From: Hoylesella oralis ATCC 33269 | Lineage (GTDB): Bacteria; Bacteroidota; Bacteroidia; Bacteroidales; Bacteroidaceae | Assembly (NCBI RefSeq): GCF_000185145.2 | Contig: NZ_GL833118.1 | Location: 186,001 to 250,000 of the forward strand | Direction: 5' to 3' | DNA: 64,000 nt | Part shown: in pieces, positions 37,147-45,936 of the stretch | Position numbering within the stretch: position 1 is the first letter of the stretch | Layout: each line of letters starts with the position of its first letter | Made by a program: the position numbers and the translations under genes | The notes under the pieces: generated by a model | Seen by the model: the letters and a program-made list of their open reading frames with translations, nothing else | What the model was told of the DNA's origin: nothing | Databases searched by the model: none

Positions 37147-38220
37147 TCAGTCGGTGCCGAGCCAGTATTTCGATTTGGGTAAGTACGACAGACCTTTTAC
37201 TACGAGATAGGTGGTGATAAATGTACAGAGGGCAATTGCCGGAACTGCCTCCAATACGTTGGGCAGGCGGTCGACCAAAAGGTCGTGCCAAGCATTGAGA
37301 AGCATAATGTGTGCCAAGTACATGCCGTAGCTGCAAAGCGATATGTCGGTAATGATGGCTGTGATTTTAGTATCCTTTTTTACTTTTACCCGACTGATGA
37401 GCGAGAAGAAGCCCCACGTCATAAGGGCCACGTTTGCACAACAGAAGTCCCATCCGAGTTCTGCCTCGGCGGCCGAATCGGTAAGCGGAACCATCGTGTT
37501 GAAGGCATATACCGACACTGCATAGCCCACGATGATCATTAAAACCGATGAAATAACGGAGGGAACTCCATACTTTTTGGCATAAAAACCTAAGACCAAA
37601 TAGCCCCAAAAGCCCGTAAAATAGTACAAGGAGGGCGATACATTCCACGTACATTCACCCCATACGGCCGGAAAAACCAAGTGAATGTAGGGCAGAAAGG
37701 TGGTGATAAGCCAGATACCGAGGTAGAATTGCAGTTCACGTTTGGTACATCTTTCGAGCCAAGGCGATAGGACGGGCACGAGCAGATACATGCCGATGAG
37801 CATGTAGATATACCAAAGATGCCCCACTTCGGTACCGAAATTCAGCGGAATGTGGGCGATGTTAGTCAGGCAGGCAGCGAGGCTGTCGCCGCGATAAAAT
37901 ACGTAATACACCGCAAAAGCCACGCACCAGAACAAGAAAGGGTAAAGGATACGGGTGAAACGTTTCTTGAAGAATGTGCCCGTAGGTACCTTCATCGGCA
38001 GCAAGAAGTAACCTGAAATCATGACAAATAGCGGAACGCAGATCCTATCGAAGCTGGTTAAGAAGCCTATCGTATAGGTACTGTCGGCATGTACGATGGT
38101 GACGTTCTCGCCGATGTAGTAATATTCGCTCGCATGTTGCCATATAACGAGCAGACAGGCCAGTACCCTAAGCAAGTCTAATGCAAAGTTTCTTTTTCGT
38201 TTCTGTTGGTTTTGTTCCAT
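37147..38220 (-). CDS. Acyltransferase family 3 membrane protein
   Basis: The 357-residue protein has about ten hydrophobic segments and the family start NFALDLLRVLACLLVIWQHA with the catalytic-type histidine of acyltransferase-3 (OafA/WecH-like) proteins, then FVMISGYFLL. These enzymes O- or N-acylate sugars of cell-surface glycans or peptidoglycan. The target is unknown. It begins 27 bp after topB on the same strand, and may be co-transcribed. Confidence 0.9.
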   Translation of the reverse strand: MEQNQQKRKRNFALDLLRVLACLLVIWQHASEYYYIGENVTIVHADSTYTIGFLTSFDRICVPLFVMISGYFLLPMKVPTGTFFKKRFTRILYPFLFWCVAFAVYYVFYRGDSLAACLTNIAHIPLNFGTEVGHLWYIYMLIGMYLLVPVLSPWLERCTKRELQFYLGIWLITTFLPYIHLVFPAVWGECTWNVSPSLYYFTGFWGYLVLGFYAKKYGVPSVISSVLMIIVGYAVSVYAFNTMVPLTDSAAEAELGWDFCCANVALMTWGFFSLISRVKVKKDTKITAIITDISLCSYGMYLAHIMLLNAWHDLLVDRLPNVLEAVPAIALCTFITTYLVVKGLSYLPKSKYWLGTD

Positions 38221-38247
38221 TTTTATTCGGGTTTTTAGGTTTATATA

Positions 38248-40293
38248 TTATTTGAACGGCAGCCTGAAAGCGCATCCGTTGCGCCAATTGCTGCACCCGT
38301 AAGCGGTCTTACCTTTAATGATCGTGCCCGTTCCGCATAGCGGACAAGGCTGTCCGATGGCGCTATCGTCGGCTTCTATGGTTTGTGTACCGGCGACAGG
38401 AGGCATTTCTTTCGTCGTTTCCTTTATCTTTTCGGCCTTCTTCCTCGGCGTACTTTGTTTCTTAGGTGTTTTCTTTTTCAGGTCTTCATCCGTGGTCACG
38501 GTCACACGTCTGTTGCTGTTATCGCGCAAAACATCATCGACTATCTGCGCTATTTGGACTTTTAGCTCGTCTATAAACTGCGTTGCGCTGTATTGTTTAT
38601 GCTCTATATCGCGTAATTTCTTTTCCCATATGCCCGTTAGTTCGCAACTTGTCAGCAGTTTCTCGTGTATAGTGTCGATGAGTTCTATACCTGTAGGGGT
38701 GGCAAACAGGTTCTTTCGCTCCCGTCGGATATAGTGGCGTTTGAACAAGGTCTCTATGATACCGGCGCGAGATGATGGACGTCCGATGCCATTTTCCTTT
38801 AAAATGGAGCGCAATTCCTCATCTTCAACGAACTTGCCTGCTGTTTCCATGGCACGCAGGAGCGTGGCCTCGGTGTAATACTTGGGCGGTGTAGTCCACT
38901 TCTCCGTAAGGGTTGGCGTGTGTAAACCGCTTTCTCCCACCGTAAAAGCGGGCAACGATCGCTCCTCTTCATCGTGTTTGGCGTCGTCGTCTCCTTGCTT
39001 TTGTTCCTCCTTATTATATATAATGCGCCATCCGAGGGATAATATTTCCTTGCCGTTTGCCTTAAATTCCACCTCTTCAACCTTGCCCAATACGGTCGTG
39101 GTAGAGAACTTACAGTCGGGATAGAATACGCTTATGAAGCGTTTAGCTATCAAGTCGTACACATTCCGCTCCATATCAGTAAGGTTAGATGCAGGAACTC
39201 CCGTCGGTATAATGGCATGGTGATCGGTCACTTTGGCCGTATCGAACACCTTTTTGCTCTTGATGAGCTGCTTACCTGCAAGAGGTTGCGTAAATTGTTC
39301 GTAGCCCCGCAGGCCCGAAAGTATGCTTGCACACTTGGGATAAATATCGTCTGACAGGTATTGAGTGTCTACACGCGGGTAGGTGGTGAACTTCTTTTCG
39401 TAGAGACTTTGTACGATATTCAGCGACATTTCCGCCGAATAGCTGAATTTCTTGTTGCAATCGACCTGCAAAGAGGTTAGGTCGTACAGATGCAGAGGGG
39501 CTTCGGAGCCCTTTTTCTTCTGCACATCAGTGATGACAAACGGCTTTCCGGCGATGGTAGCAAAGGCTTGCTCGCCCTCTTCTTTGGTGGTGTATCGCCC
39601 TTGGGTGGCCGTGAAAACGGTGTCGCGGTATATTGTTGCCAGCACCCAATAGGCTTCCGGCGTAAATTGGTCTATCTCTTTCTGGCGGTTCACGATAAGG
39701 GCAAGGGTAGGAGTCTGTACACGTCCGATCGATAGAACCTGCCTATTCTTGCCGTATTTCAACGTATAGAGGCGCGTGGCATTCATTCCAAGGATCCAAT
39801 CTCCTATGGCTCGGCTCAATCCGGCAAGGTAAAGAGGCTGATAGGCATTCTGATCTTTCAGCTCGTTGAAGCCTTGTCGGATGGCTTCATCGGTCATCGA
39901 CGATATCCAGAGGCGCTTCACAGGACAGCGAGCTTGTGCCTTTTGCATCACCCAACGCTGTATCAATTCGCCTTCCTGCCCCGCATCGCCGCAGTTAATG
40001 ATACCGTCTGCCGCCTGCATAAGGCGCTCTATTACGGCGAATTGCTTCTTTATACCATCGTTTTCTATTAGTTTTATGCCGAATTTATGGGGTATCATGG
40101 GCAGCGCGGCGAGGCTCCAATGCTTCCAATTCTCATGGTAATCATTGGGTTCTTTTAGGCAACAGAGGTGTCCGAACGTCCATGTAACCTGATAACCGTT
40201 GCCCTCCATGTAGCCTTCTTTTGAGCTATGGGCCCCGATAATGCGGGCTATATCTTTGGCAACGCTTGGCTTTTCGGCAATGCAAACTATCAT
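38248..40293 (-). CDS. topB: DNA topoisomerase III
   Basis: The 681-residue type IA topoisomerase decatenates and relaxes negatively supercoiled DNA by single-strand passage. It has the TOPRIM domain at the N terminus (IVCIAEKPSVAKDIA; GDAGQEGELI), the active-site region FTTYPRVDTQYLS with the catalytic tyrosine, and a C-terminal four-cysteine zinc ribbon (CPLC...GCSNWRNGC). Length is normal for chromosomal TopB; relaxase or conjugation genes that mark the mobile-element version are absent. It is divergent from mutY, with a consensus promoter at 40318-40349. Confidence 0.95.
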   Translation of the reverse strand: MIVCIAEKPSVAKDIARIIGAHSSKEGYMEGNGYQVTWTFGHLCCLKEPNDYHENWKHWSLAALPMIPHKFGIKLIENDGIKKQFAVIERLMQAADGIINCGDAGQEGELIQRWVMQKAQARCPVKRLWISSMTDEAIRQGFNELKDQNAYQPLYLAGLSRAIGDWILGMNATRLYTLKYGKNRQVLSIGRVQTPTLALIVNRQKEIDQFTPEAYWVLATIYRDTVFTATQGRYTTKEEGEQAFATIAGKPFVITDVQKKKGSEAPLHLYDLTSLQVDCNKKFSYSAEMSLNIVQSLYEKKFTTYPRVDTQYLSDDIYPKCASILSGLRGYEQFTQPLAGKQLIKSKKVFDTAKVTDHHAIIPTGVPASNLTDMERNVYDLIAKRFISVFYPDCKFSTTTVLGKVEEVEFKANGKEILSLGWRIIYNKEEQKQGDDDAKHDEEERSLPAFTVGESGLHTPTLTEKWTTPPKYYTEATLLRAMETAGKFVEDEELRSILKENGIGRPSSRAGIIETLFKRHYIRRERKNLFATPTGIELIDTIHEKLLTSCELTGIWEKKLRDIEHKQYSATQFIDELKVQIAQIVDDVLRDNSNRRVTVTTDEDLKKKTPKKQSTPRKKAEKIKETTKEMPPVAGTQTIEADDSAIGQPCPLCGTGTIIKGKTAYGCSNWRNGCAFRLPFK

Positions 40294-40317
40294 CTTGTTT
40301 CTTTATTTACAAGGATA

Positions 40318-40349
40318 CAAAAGTACGAAAAATGTTTCAATACCCCAAA
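40318..40349 (-). promoter_or_regulatory. Promoter of topB
   Basis: On the minus strand, TTTG (complement of 40346-40349), a 20-bp spacer and TACTTTTG (complement of 40318-40325) form an ideal consensus 25 bp before the topB start. Confidence 0.8.
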
Positions 40350-40484
40350 TATTGCTTGTTCGTCATCTCTATATGGCGTGCTGAGCGTTGCAAAACGTGT
40401 GATTTTCTACCGATGGCTATGCGATGGAAACCCGATAGAGTGCGAAAAACGCGCGATTATAGGGCATTTATTTTCAAAAGGTAG

Positions 40485-40492
40485 TATCTTTG
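40485..40492 (+). promoter_or_regulatory. -7 element of mutY promoter
   Basis: TATCTTTG fits the consensus. It overlaps an in-frame TTG (40490) that could be mistaken for a start; transcription would begin downstream of it, so the real mutY start must be later (ATG 40520). Confidence 0.65.
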
Positions 40493-40519
40493 CATGCGTA
40501 TCAGACGGTACAAGTAATA

Positions 40520-41563
40520 ATGCAAAATACGGCGAACAACAGTTTTACCCCCACGTTGCTGCGTTGGTTCAAAGAGAATAAACGCGACTTGCCTTGGCGA
40601 GATACCGCCGATGCTTATGCCATTTGGTTGAGCGAGGTGATACTCCAACAAACACGAATACAGCAAGGTAAGGCCTATTGGGAGCGTTTTATGAAGCGTT
40701 TCCCGCGGGTGGAAGACCTTGCAGAGGCCGATGAAGACGAGGTGTTGCGGCTGTGGCAGGGGCTCGGATACTACAGTCGTGCCCGCAATTTGCACCATGC
40801 AGCGCAACAAATTGTTGCGAATAAGGGCTTTCCAAGGACTTACGACGGCATCAGAAGGCTGAAAGGAGTGGGCGATTATACCGCTGCAGCAGTTGCATCC
40901 ATAGCTTTCGGGCTGCCTGTAGCTGCTGTCGACGGTAACGTTTACCGCGTGCTGTCGCGCGTTTTCGGCATAGATACTCCTATCAACAGTACCGAAGGCA
41001 AGAAAACTTTCGCTGCTTTGGCGCAGTCGCTTCTGCCGTCTGACGCCCCTTCAGCGTTCAATCAAGCGCTGATGGACTTCGGTGCAATACAATGCACTCC
41101 ACAGTCTCCCCGCTGTGTACTGTGCCCCTTTACCGAAAGTTGTGAGGCTCTTCGCAACGGAAAAATAGGGAATTTGCCCGTTAAGCGAAAGACCTTGAAA
41201 ATACAAACGCGGCGGATGGATTATATCTATATAAGGTGTAACGGCTTTACGGCATTGCGTCGCAGGTCCGAGGGCGACATCTGGCAAGGGTTGTGGGAGC
41301 CTCTGTTGATAGAAAATAGTCTGCTGCCCGCTTTCGATGGGCATTTGTTGCTGCTACGAAAGCAGGTAAAACATGTGCTTACCCATCGTATTATCCTTTC
41401 TGATTTCTATCTTTTGCAGACCGATGAACGCCCGCTGTTGCCCGAAGGTTATATGTGGATGCCCGAAAAAGAGGTACAGAACTACGCTCTTCCGCGGCTG
41501 ATAGAACTGTTATTAAAGGCAGTTGAAGCAGCAATTCCTGATGGATTAAACAATACGGAATAA
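40520..41563 (+). CDS. mutY: A/G-specific adenine glycosylase
   Basis: The 347-residue MutY removes adenine mispaired with 8-oxoguanine. It shows the HhH motif and catalytic loop LKGVGDYTAAAVASIAFGLPVAAVDGNVYRVLSR, the 4Fe-4S ligands C-X6-C-X2-C-X5-C (CTPQSPRCVLCPFTESC), and a C-terminal NUDIX-like 8-oxoG recognition domain (DIWQGLWEPLLIE). The start is set at ATG 40520 because the upstream TTG lies inside the promoter. The small membrane protein gene follows by 32 bp. Confidence 0.95.
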   Translation: MQNTANNSFTPTLLRWFKENKRDLPWRDTADAYAIWLSEVILQQTRIQQGKAYWERFMKRFPRVEDLAEADEDEVLRLWQGLGYYSRARNLHHAAQQIVANKGFPRTYDGIRRLKGVGDYTAAAVASIAFGLPVAAVDGNVYRVLSRVFGIDTPINSTEGKKTFAALAQSLLPSDAPSAFNQALMDFGAIQCTPQSPRCVLCPFTESCEALRNGKIGNLPVKRKTLKIQTRRMDYIYIRCNGFTALRRRSEGDIWQGLWEPLLIENSLLPAFDGHLLLLRKQVKHVLTHRIILSDFYLLQTDERPLLPEGYMWMPEKEVQNYALPRLIELLLKAVEAAIPDGLNNTE

Positions 41564-41595
41564 CATTTGCAGATGCCATTTGCCACAGATATATA

Positions 41596-41853
41596 ATGAA
41601 GAAGTTCCTTTTAGCACTTAAACAGTGCCTTTCTAAGCTGTCGTTTCGCACGGGCGTCATTGTTCTGTCGATGTGTATTCCCTTTTACATATTGTCGTTT
41701 GCACAGATGCTATTGCCCCTTAGCGTAGAAATGAAGGGGATGTTGTGGGTGATATTCTTCGGTTTGGCCAAAGCATTTCAATATGGCGGACTCACTATTT
41801 TGGGGGTTGAGGGATGGAAGCGACTGCGTGCAGCGCTGCGAAAAGGAGGGTAA
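41596..41853 (+). CDS. Small two-helix membrane protein
   Basis: The 85-residue protein has two hydrophobic segments (about 20-42 and 47-68) between a basic N terminus (KKFLLALKQCLSKLSFRTG) and a basic C terminus (GWKRLRAALRKGG). It resembles the short Bacteroidota proteins annotated as transporter suffix domain, by memory only. Its function is unknown. It lies 32 bp after mutY on the same strand and could share its transcript. Confidence 0.7.
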   Translation: MKKFLLALKQCLSKLSFRTGVIVLSMCIPFYILSFAQMLLPLSVEMKGMLWVIFFGLAKAFQYGGLTILGVEGWKRLRAALRKGG

Positions 41854-42286
41854 ATTTTATTTAAAAGAAAGGAGGAGAGCCCTCTCACAGCTCCTCTGAA
41901 AGCGGGGAGTGCCATGTGGAAGACGGGTAAATGGGAGATGGAAAGACTTCTGTCAATACCTTTGGAAGAAGAGAAGCTGCGCTGTTCGTGTTTAATTTAT
42001 AATTGGTTGATTATAAATTTGTTATGAATGTTATTGGTAAATGGTGCTTTTATCTGTCTTAGACAGATATTCCGGCGGACATAAATAGCGTATCTAATAA
42101 AAGTATTTTGTAGGTGTATGCGTTTCAGGTTGTTTTCTCTTTCCTTTTGGAAGGGTTGAAGAATATCGCTATTCTTATTTATCAGGTTGCCCGTCCCCTA
42201 TCTTAAAGAACGTAAGAAGTGCGGATGAAGACTTTTGTTCTGTGGAAAATCGATCGAAAAACCCTTTGTGTAAGGGCCATAGGAAG
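41854..42286. other. 433-bp gene-free interval
   Basis: The interval contains GA-rich hairpin-forming sequence right after the small membrane protein gene (41868-41915). It also holds a perfect 17-bp palindrome (42052-42068) and the terminator of the minus-strand tRNA (42257-42276). No coding sequence or RNA gene is seen in the rest. Confidence 0.55.
42257..42276 (-). terminator. Terminator of tRNA-Ser
   Basis: Minus strand: CCCTT-ACACA-AAGGG followed by TTTTT, 11 bp after the tRNA 3' end. Confidence 0.75.
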
Positions 42287-42374
42287 CGGAAAGAGGGGGA
42301 TTCGAACCCCCGAATCGGTTTCGCCGATTACACGCTTTCCAGGCGTGCCTCTTCAGCCACTCGAGCATCTTTCC
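42287..42374 (-). tRNA. tRNA-Ser (GGA anticodon)
   Basis: An 88-nt class II tRNA on the minus strand. The acceptor stem GGAAAGA pairs with TCTTTCC with discriminator G. The anticodon arm is CACGC-CTGGAAA-GCGTG with anticodon GGA (complement of 42338-42340). A long variable arm (ATCGGCGAAACCGAT) is typical of serine tRNA, and the T-arm is GGGGGTTCGAATCCCCC. No CCA is encoded. It reads UCC/UCU codons. Confidence 0.97.
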
Positions 42375-42389
42375 TATAAATAAGCGGTG

Positions 42390-42397
42390 CAAAAGTA
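42390..42397 (-). promoter_or_regulatory. -7 element of the tRNA-Ser promoter
   Basis: The minus strand reads TACTTTTG 15 bp before the tRNA 5' end, matching TAnnTTTG. A -33 element is not obvious. Confidence 0.55.
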
Positions 42398-42490
42398 TCG
42401 TTTTTTTACGGAATACGGGGTATGGGCGTCCGTAATTTATATTTCTTTAAGGATATACATTGCGAAATAAGGGGGCTCCGATGCGATGTT

Positions 42491-43348
42491 TTAGGCATCG
42501 ATGTGGAAGATGCGTTTCACGTTGGCATTGGTTCTGCAAGCCACTTCTTCTTCGCTTACGCCGTAACTTTGGGCAATCTGTTTCAGCACTTCCGCCACAA
42601 AAGCGCTCTCGTTCCGTTCGCCTCGGTGAGGTATGGGAGCCATGTATGGACTGTCGGTTTCGAGAACAATGCGATCTAAAGATACGTTTTTGGGAAGCGT
42701 TTCGCGCATATGACTGCTCTTGAAAGTAAACACGCCGCCGATGCCGAGCGCGAATTTATGGAACGAAAGCAGCTCTTCGGCTTCTTTTTCGTTGCCCGTA
42801 AAGCAATGAAACACGCCGCCCGTTAGGTCTTTCTCGTATTTCCGGAGCACCTTTACCATTTCGTTTTGCGCCTTTCTGCAGTGTATCATCAACGGTAAAT
42901 GGTATTCTACGGCCCATTTTATCTGCTCTTCGAAAGCCTCGAGTTGCTCGTTTTCAAACTCTCGAGACCAGTAGTAATCGAGTCCGATCTCGCCGATAGC
43001 GATGGGAGAGGGGGTGTATTTCTGCTTTGTTTTCTCCGTAAAAGAACAAGTTTCATTAGAGGTGTCGGAGTCGGTCGCCATACTTATCGCCAATATCCGC
43101 TTCATTTCGGCCAACACTTCGTGCCGGTCGGCTCTTACTTCTTCGGGGTGCAGGCCGATCATGGGGTAGGCAAAATGGGGGAAACGACGGCATACAGCAT
43201 ACACAGAATCGATGCTTTTCAGGTCGATAGCCGGTATAAATGCCTTGCTGACACCCGCTTTACGGGCGCGGGCCACCACGTCTTCGATGTCTTGACGGAA
43301 CTCCTCTCCGTCGAGATGTGCATGTGTATCAATAAAGATGTGGCTCAT
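42491..43348 (-). CDS. tatD: TatD family metal-dependent hydrolase
   Basis: The 285-residue TIM-barrel hydrolase has the metal motif DTHAHLD at the N terminus, an IGEIGLDYYW strand, the MIHCRKA histidine, HCFTGN, and LETDSPYMAP near the C terminus. TatD proteins are Mg-dependent 3'-5' DNases or nucleases in DNA repair and turnover. Length is slightly above the usual 260 because of a loop with STDSDTSNETC near residue 95. Its start overlaps the end of the upstream unknown gene by 20 bp. Confidence 0.93.
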   Translation of the reverse strand: MSHIFIDTHAHLDGEEFRQDIEDVVARARKAGVSKAFIPAIDLKSIDSVYAVCRRFPHFAYPMIGLHPEEVRADRHEVLAEMKRILAISMATDSDTSNETCSFTEKTKQKYTPSPIAIGEIGLDYYWSREFENEQLEAFEEQIKWAVEYHLPLMIHCRKAQNEMVKVLRKYEKDLTGGVFHCFTGNEKEAEELLSFHKFALGIGGVFTFKSSHMRETLPKNVSLDRIVLETDSPYMAPIPHRGERNESAFVAEVLKQIAQSYGVSEEEVACRTNANVKRIFHIDA

Positions 43349-44027
43349 TTCTGCGGTAATAATATATAATTCCGAACTTTCTGCACTCGTTGTATCGCAC
43401 TTCGGGCGGCTCTTTTTGGAAATGATTTTCTATCTGATTCCACAGTTCAAGTAATACCTTGTCTACATCAGGGCGTAAACTTTGTATGCTATCCAATGCC
43501 TGTTGAGTTCGTGCAGTGAATGTTTTCTGTTGCATATAAGCATCTCTGAAAATGTCGTAATGGGTAGACACCATGCCGATAGTGGGGTTATAAATGGGGC
43601 GCCCGCCCTTCTTGATACGCGCTTTTTCGCCCTCTATGACTTTTGTTCCCCATTCCATCAGGCCTTCTGCCAGCTTGATGTTGGGTAAAGCGGTGGCTTC
43701 TGTATCTAATCCGTATAGCGTAAGCATGCTTTTCTTGATCTCTCCACGTTCTACAGACATAAAAAGTACCTGTAGAAAATGGCTGACGTACATCATCGAT
43801 TTGCGCTGAAGTTTATCGATCTTCGGTGTGTTTCGCGTTTGTGCCCGTAGGTTTATGCGGTATTGTTCGCACGCGGTAAGCAGTTTATCGTAAAGCGGTT
43901 GCGCCTGATTGAGCGTCTTCCAGTCGATAAATCTGTTGCGCACGACGTACACATCGTTATTGTCTAACAGCGTTTTGAGGGCTCTTAATCGGGCCGCATC
44001 GGTCTTTGGTAATCTTCTGTAAGGCAT
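43329..44027 (-). CDS. Conserved-looking protein of unknown function
   Basis: The 232-residue protein is rich in charged helices, with no signal peptide or membrane segment. I do not recognise a family. Features are a basic N terminus (YRRLPKTDAARLRALKTLL), a central EGLMEWGTKVIEGEKARIKKGG and an aromatic C-terminal FGIIYYYRRNEPHLY. It overlaps tatD by 20 bp, suggesting coupled translation. The codon use resembles its neighbours, so it is likely a real gene of the Bacteroidales core. Confidence 0.75.
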   Translation of the reverse strand: MPYRRLPKTDAARLRALKTLLDNNDVYVVRNRFIDWKTLNQAQPLYDKLLTACEQYRINLRAQTRNTPKIDKLQRKSMMYVSHFLQVLFMSVERGEIKKSMLTLYGLDTEATALPNIKLAEGLMEWGTKVIEGEKARIKKGGRPIYNPTIGMVSTHYDIFRDAYMQQKTFTARTQQALDSIQSLRPDVDKVLLELWNQIENHFQKEPPEVRYNECRKFGIIYYYRRNEPHLY

Positions 44028-44117
44028 TCTTTGTAGAAGTATGTATCGTTTTCAGGCCGGCAAAAGACAGTTTCTGCAAATGAAAAACGGGCGAAACGGC
44101 AGTGCCGGCGGTACTTG

Positions 44118-45089
44118 TTAGTATTTACGTTTCATCATTCTTTGTGCGTAGGCCATAAGCTCTTGCTTACGTTCTTCGGGCACCTGCACGGCTCGGATGT
44201 ATTTCTTGCTTTGTTCGAAGTAGTAAGCTATCTTTTCTTCAGCCAGCTTATCGATGCCGATGGCATTATATAAAGCAGTTACGGCAGCTATTTTTTCCGC
44301 CGGTACATAGTCTTCGGCATCGAACCATCTTTGCAGTTCGGCGCGCTGATTTCTATCGGCTTTGTTGAATGCATTGATAAGCATGTAGGTCTTTTTGTTG
44401 CATAGAATGTCGCCACCTATAGCTTTTCCGAACACTTTAGTATCCCCATAAACGTCGAGAAAGTCGTCTTGAAGCTGGAAAGCCAGCCCTATTTGCTCGC
44501 CGAAACGGTAGAGATAATCGGCGTCTTCGGCCGAAGAGCCGGCCAAGATGGCCCCTATTTTAAGGGAACATGCAAGGAGTACGCTCGTTTTAAGGCGTAT
44601 CATTTCGATGTATTCGGCTTCGGTAACATCGTTACGCGTCTCGAAATCCATGTCTAATTGCTGTCCCTCGCCTATTTCGAGTGCCGTTTCGGTAAACAAA
44701 TCTATAACTTCTTTCAGTTTCGAACCATCGCATTGCGCCATGTAGTGATAAGCCAGAACGAGCATAGAGTCGCCGGAGAGAATGGCCGTGTTGGCATCCC
44801 ATTTTTTATGCACGGTAGGCCTACCGCGCCTGATCGCGGCATTATCCATCAGATCATCGTGCAACAACGTGTAATTGTGGTAGGTTTCGATGGCGCAAGC
44901 CGATGAGAGTATGCTCTGCGGATCGTCTTTGTAAAGGTTATAGGCAAGCAACATAAGTGTAGGACGTATACGCTTTCCGCCCAACGAAAGCACATATTTA
45001 ATGGGCTCGTAAAGTGTATGTGGCTTGCGTGCATACTGCAAATTGTCGAGATATTCGTTGAAGATATTCAGGATTTCGTCTGCTGTCAT
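44118..45089 (-). CDS. Polyprenyl (all-trans) diphosphate synthase
   Basis: The 323-residue enzyme condenses IPP units onto allylic diphosphates. The first aspartate motif DDLMD follows YHNYTLLHDD, the second is DDFLD, and GGKRIRP is at the N terminus. Residues before the first DDxxD (Y/H) point to a medium or long product such as geranylgeranyl or longer chains for quinones, but chain length cannot be fixed from sequence. It ends a unit with tonB upstream (22 bp). Confidence 0.93.
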   Translation of the reverse strand: MTADEILNIFNEYLDNLQYARKPHTLYEPIKYVLSLGGKRIRPTLMLLAYNLYKDDPQSILSSACAIETYHNYTLLHDDLMDNAAIRRGRPTVHKKWDANTAILSGDSMLVLAYHYMAQCDGSKLKEVIDLFTETALEIGEGQQLDMDFETRNDVTEAEYIEMIRLKTSVLLACSLKIGAILAGSSAEDADYLYRFGEQIGLAFQLQDDFLDVYGDTKVFGKAIGGDILCNKKTYMLINAFNKADRNQRAELQRWFDAEDYVPAEKIAAVTALYNAIGIDKLAEEKIAYYFEQSKKYIRAVQVPEERKQELMAYAQRMMKRKY

Positions 45090-45111
45090 TATCGTTGATC
45101 ATTTAGTTTTA

Positions 45112-45822
45112 TTACAGTTTAAATACCACCGGTATGGCGAAGAGCGTACGACAAGGTTTGGCATTCTCTATACCCGGTTTCCATTTAGGCATCATGCGCA
45201 TGACGCGCAGTGCCTCTCTGTCGAGCAAAGGATGTATGGATTTCTCCAGTTTAATATTCACAATGGAGCCGTCTTTGTTGACTATAAAGGAAACGACCAC
45301 CTTGCCTTCTATCTGTTGTTGTTGCGCCAAAATGGGATACTTCAGGTTTTTGGTGAGCCATTTCATAAACTCTACCATCCCTCCGGGGAACTCCGGAAGC
45401 TGTTCTACAATACGGAAATTAACCGGCTTTTCATCGTCCATGGGGATTTGAGGCAATGCTTGTGTTACGTTGTCATCCTTTGTAAGGCCCTCACCATCGC
45501 CGATAAGCAGCGGATTAGTATCGGGAGAAAGCCTTTCTTTGCCCTCCACAGGGCGGTCGACGGGTTTTATTCTTTCGGTAACCGATGGAGATGTTGGCGA
45601 CGGAGCGGTCGAAATCATGTCTTTCCTGTCCATATAAGGTGCCAAATCCATCTCGTTTTGCAGCTCGTCGAGTATAGACTGTCTGTCCTGTTTTGCCGGT
45701 TTGTTGTTGTCGGTATATTCGAATGCGACAAATAGAACCGCAAGCACAAGTATCAATCCTAATAGAAAACCTGTGGTACGCTTGCCCTCCAAATCTGCTC
45801 TATTTGTCTTTTTCGCTTCCAA
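45112..45822 (-). CDS. tonB: TonB family energy transducer
   Basis: The 236-residue protein has one N-terminal membrane anchor (TGFLLGLILVLAVLFVAFEY), a Pro/Ser-containing periplasmic stretch and a C-terminal TonB domain (YPILAQQQQIEGKVVVSFIVNKDGSI...MMPKWKPGIENAKP). It passes proton-motive energy from ExbB/ExbD to outer-membrane receptors. The start codon appears to be TTG (MEAKK..., a start usual for this family). Motor genes lie 2 kb away at 47811. It is transcribed with the prenyl synthase gene. Confidence 0.9.
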   Translation of the reverse strand: MEAKKTNRADLEGKRTTGFLLGLILVLAVLFVAFEYTDNNKPAKQDRQSILDELQNEMDLAPYMDRKDMISTAPSPTSPSVTERIKPVDRPVEGKERLSPDTNPLLIGDGEGLTKDDNVTQALPQIPMDDEKPVNFRIVEQLPEFPGGMVEFMKWLTKNLKYPILAQQQQIEGKVVVSFIVNKDGSIVNIKLEKSIHPLLDREALRVMRMMPKWKPGIENAKPCRTLFAIPVVFKL

Positions 45823-45877
45823 AATACACTTACAATAATCAGTATGTTATTCCGTTATATACATCGTAAATCATTTA

Positions 45878-45885
45878 CAAAAATA
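45878..45885 (-). promoter_or_regulatory. -7 element upstream of tonB
   Basis: The minus strand reads TATTTTTG, a consensus -7 box 55 bp before the tonB start; no -33 partner is clear. Confidence 0.45.
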
Positions 45886-45907
45886 CTGTAGATATTTGAA
45901 AAAAGTG

Positions 45908-45915
45908 TATCTTTG
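45908..45915 (+). promoter_or_regulatory. -7 element upstream of porQ
   Basis: TATCTTTG fits the consensus and lies 21 bp before the porQ start at 45937; the -33 region is weak. Confidence 0.55.
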
Positions 45916-45936
45916 CCCATAAATTAATGAAATTAG

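Noticed and set aside
38248..40293. Possible mobile-element origin of topB
   Set aside because: Conjugative elements often carry topB, but no integrase, relaxase or Tra gene is near, and the flanking genes look chromosomal.
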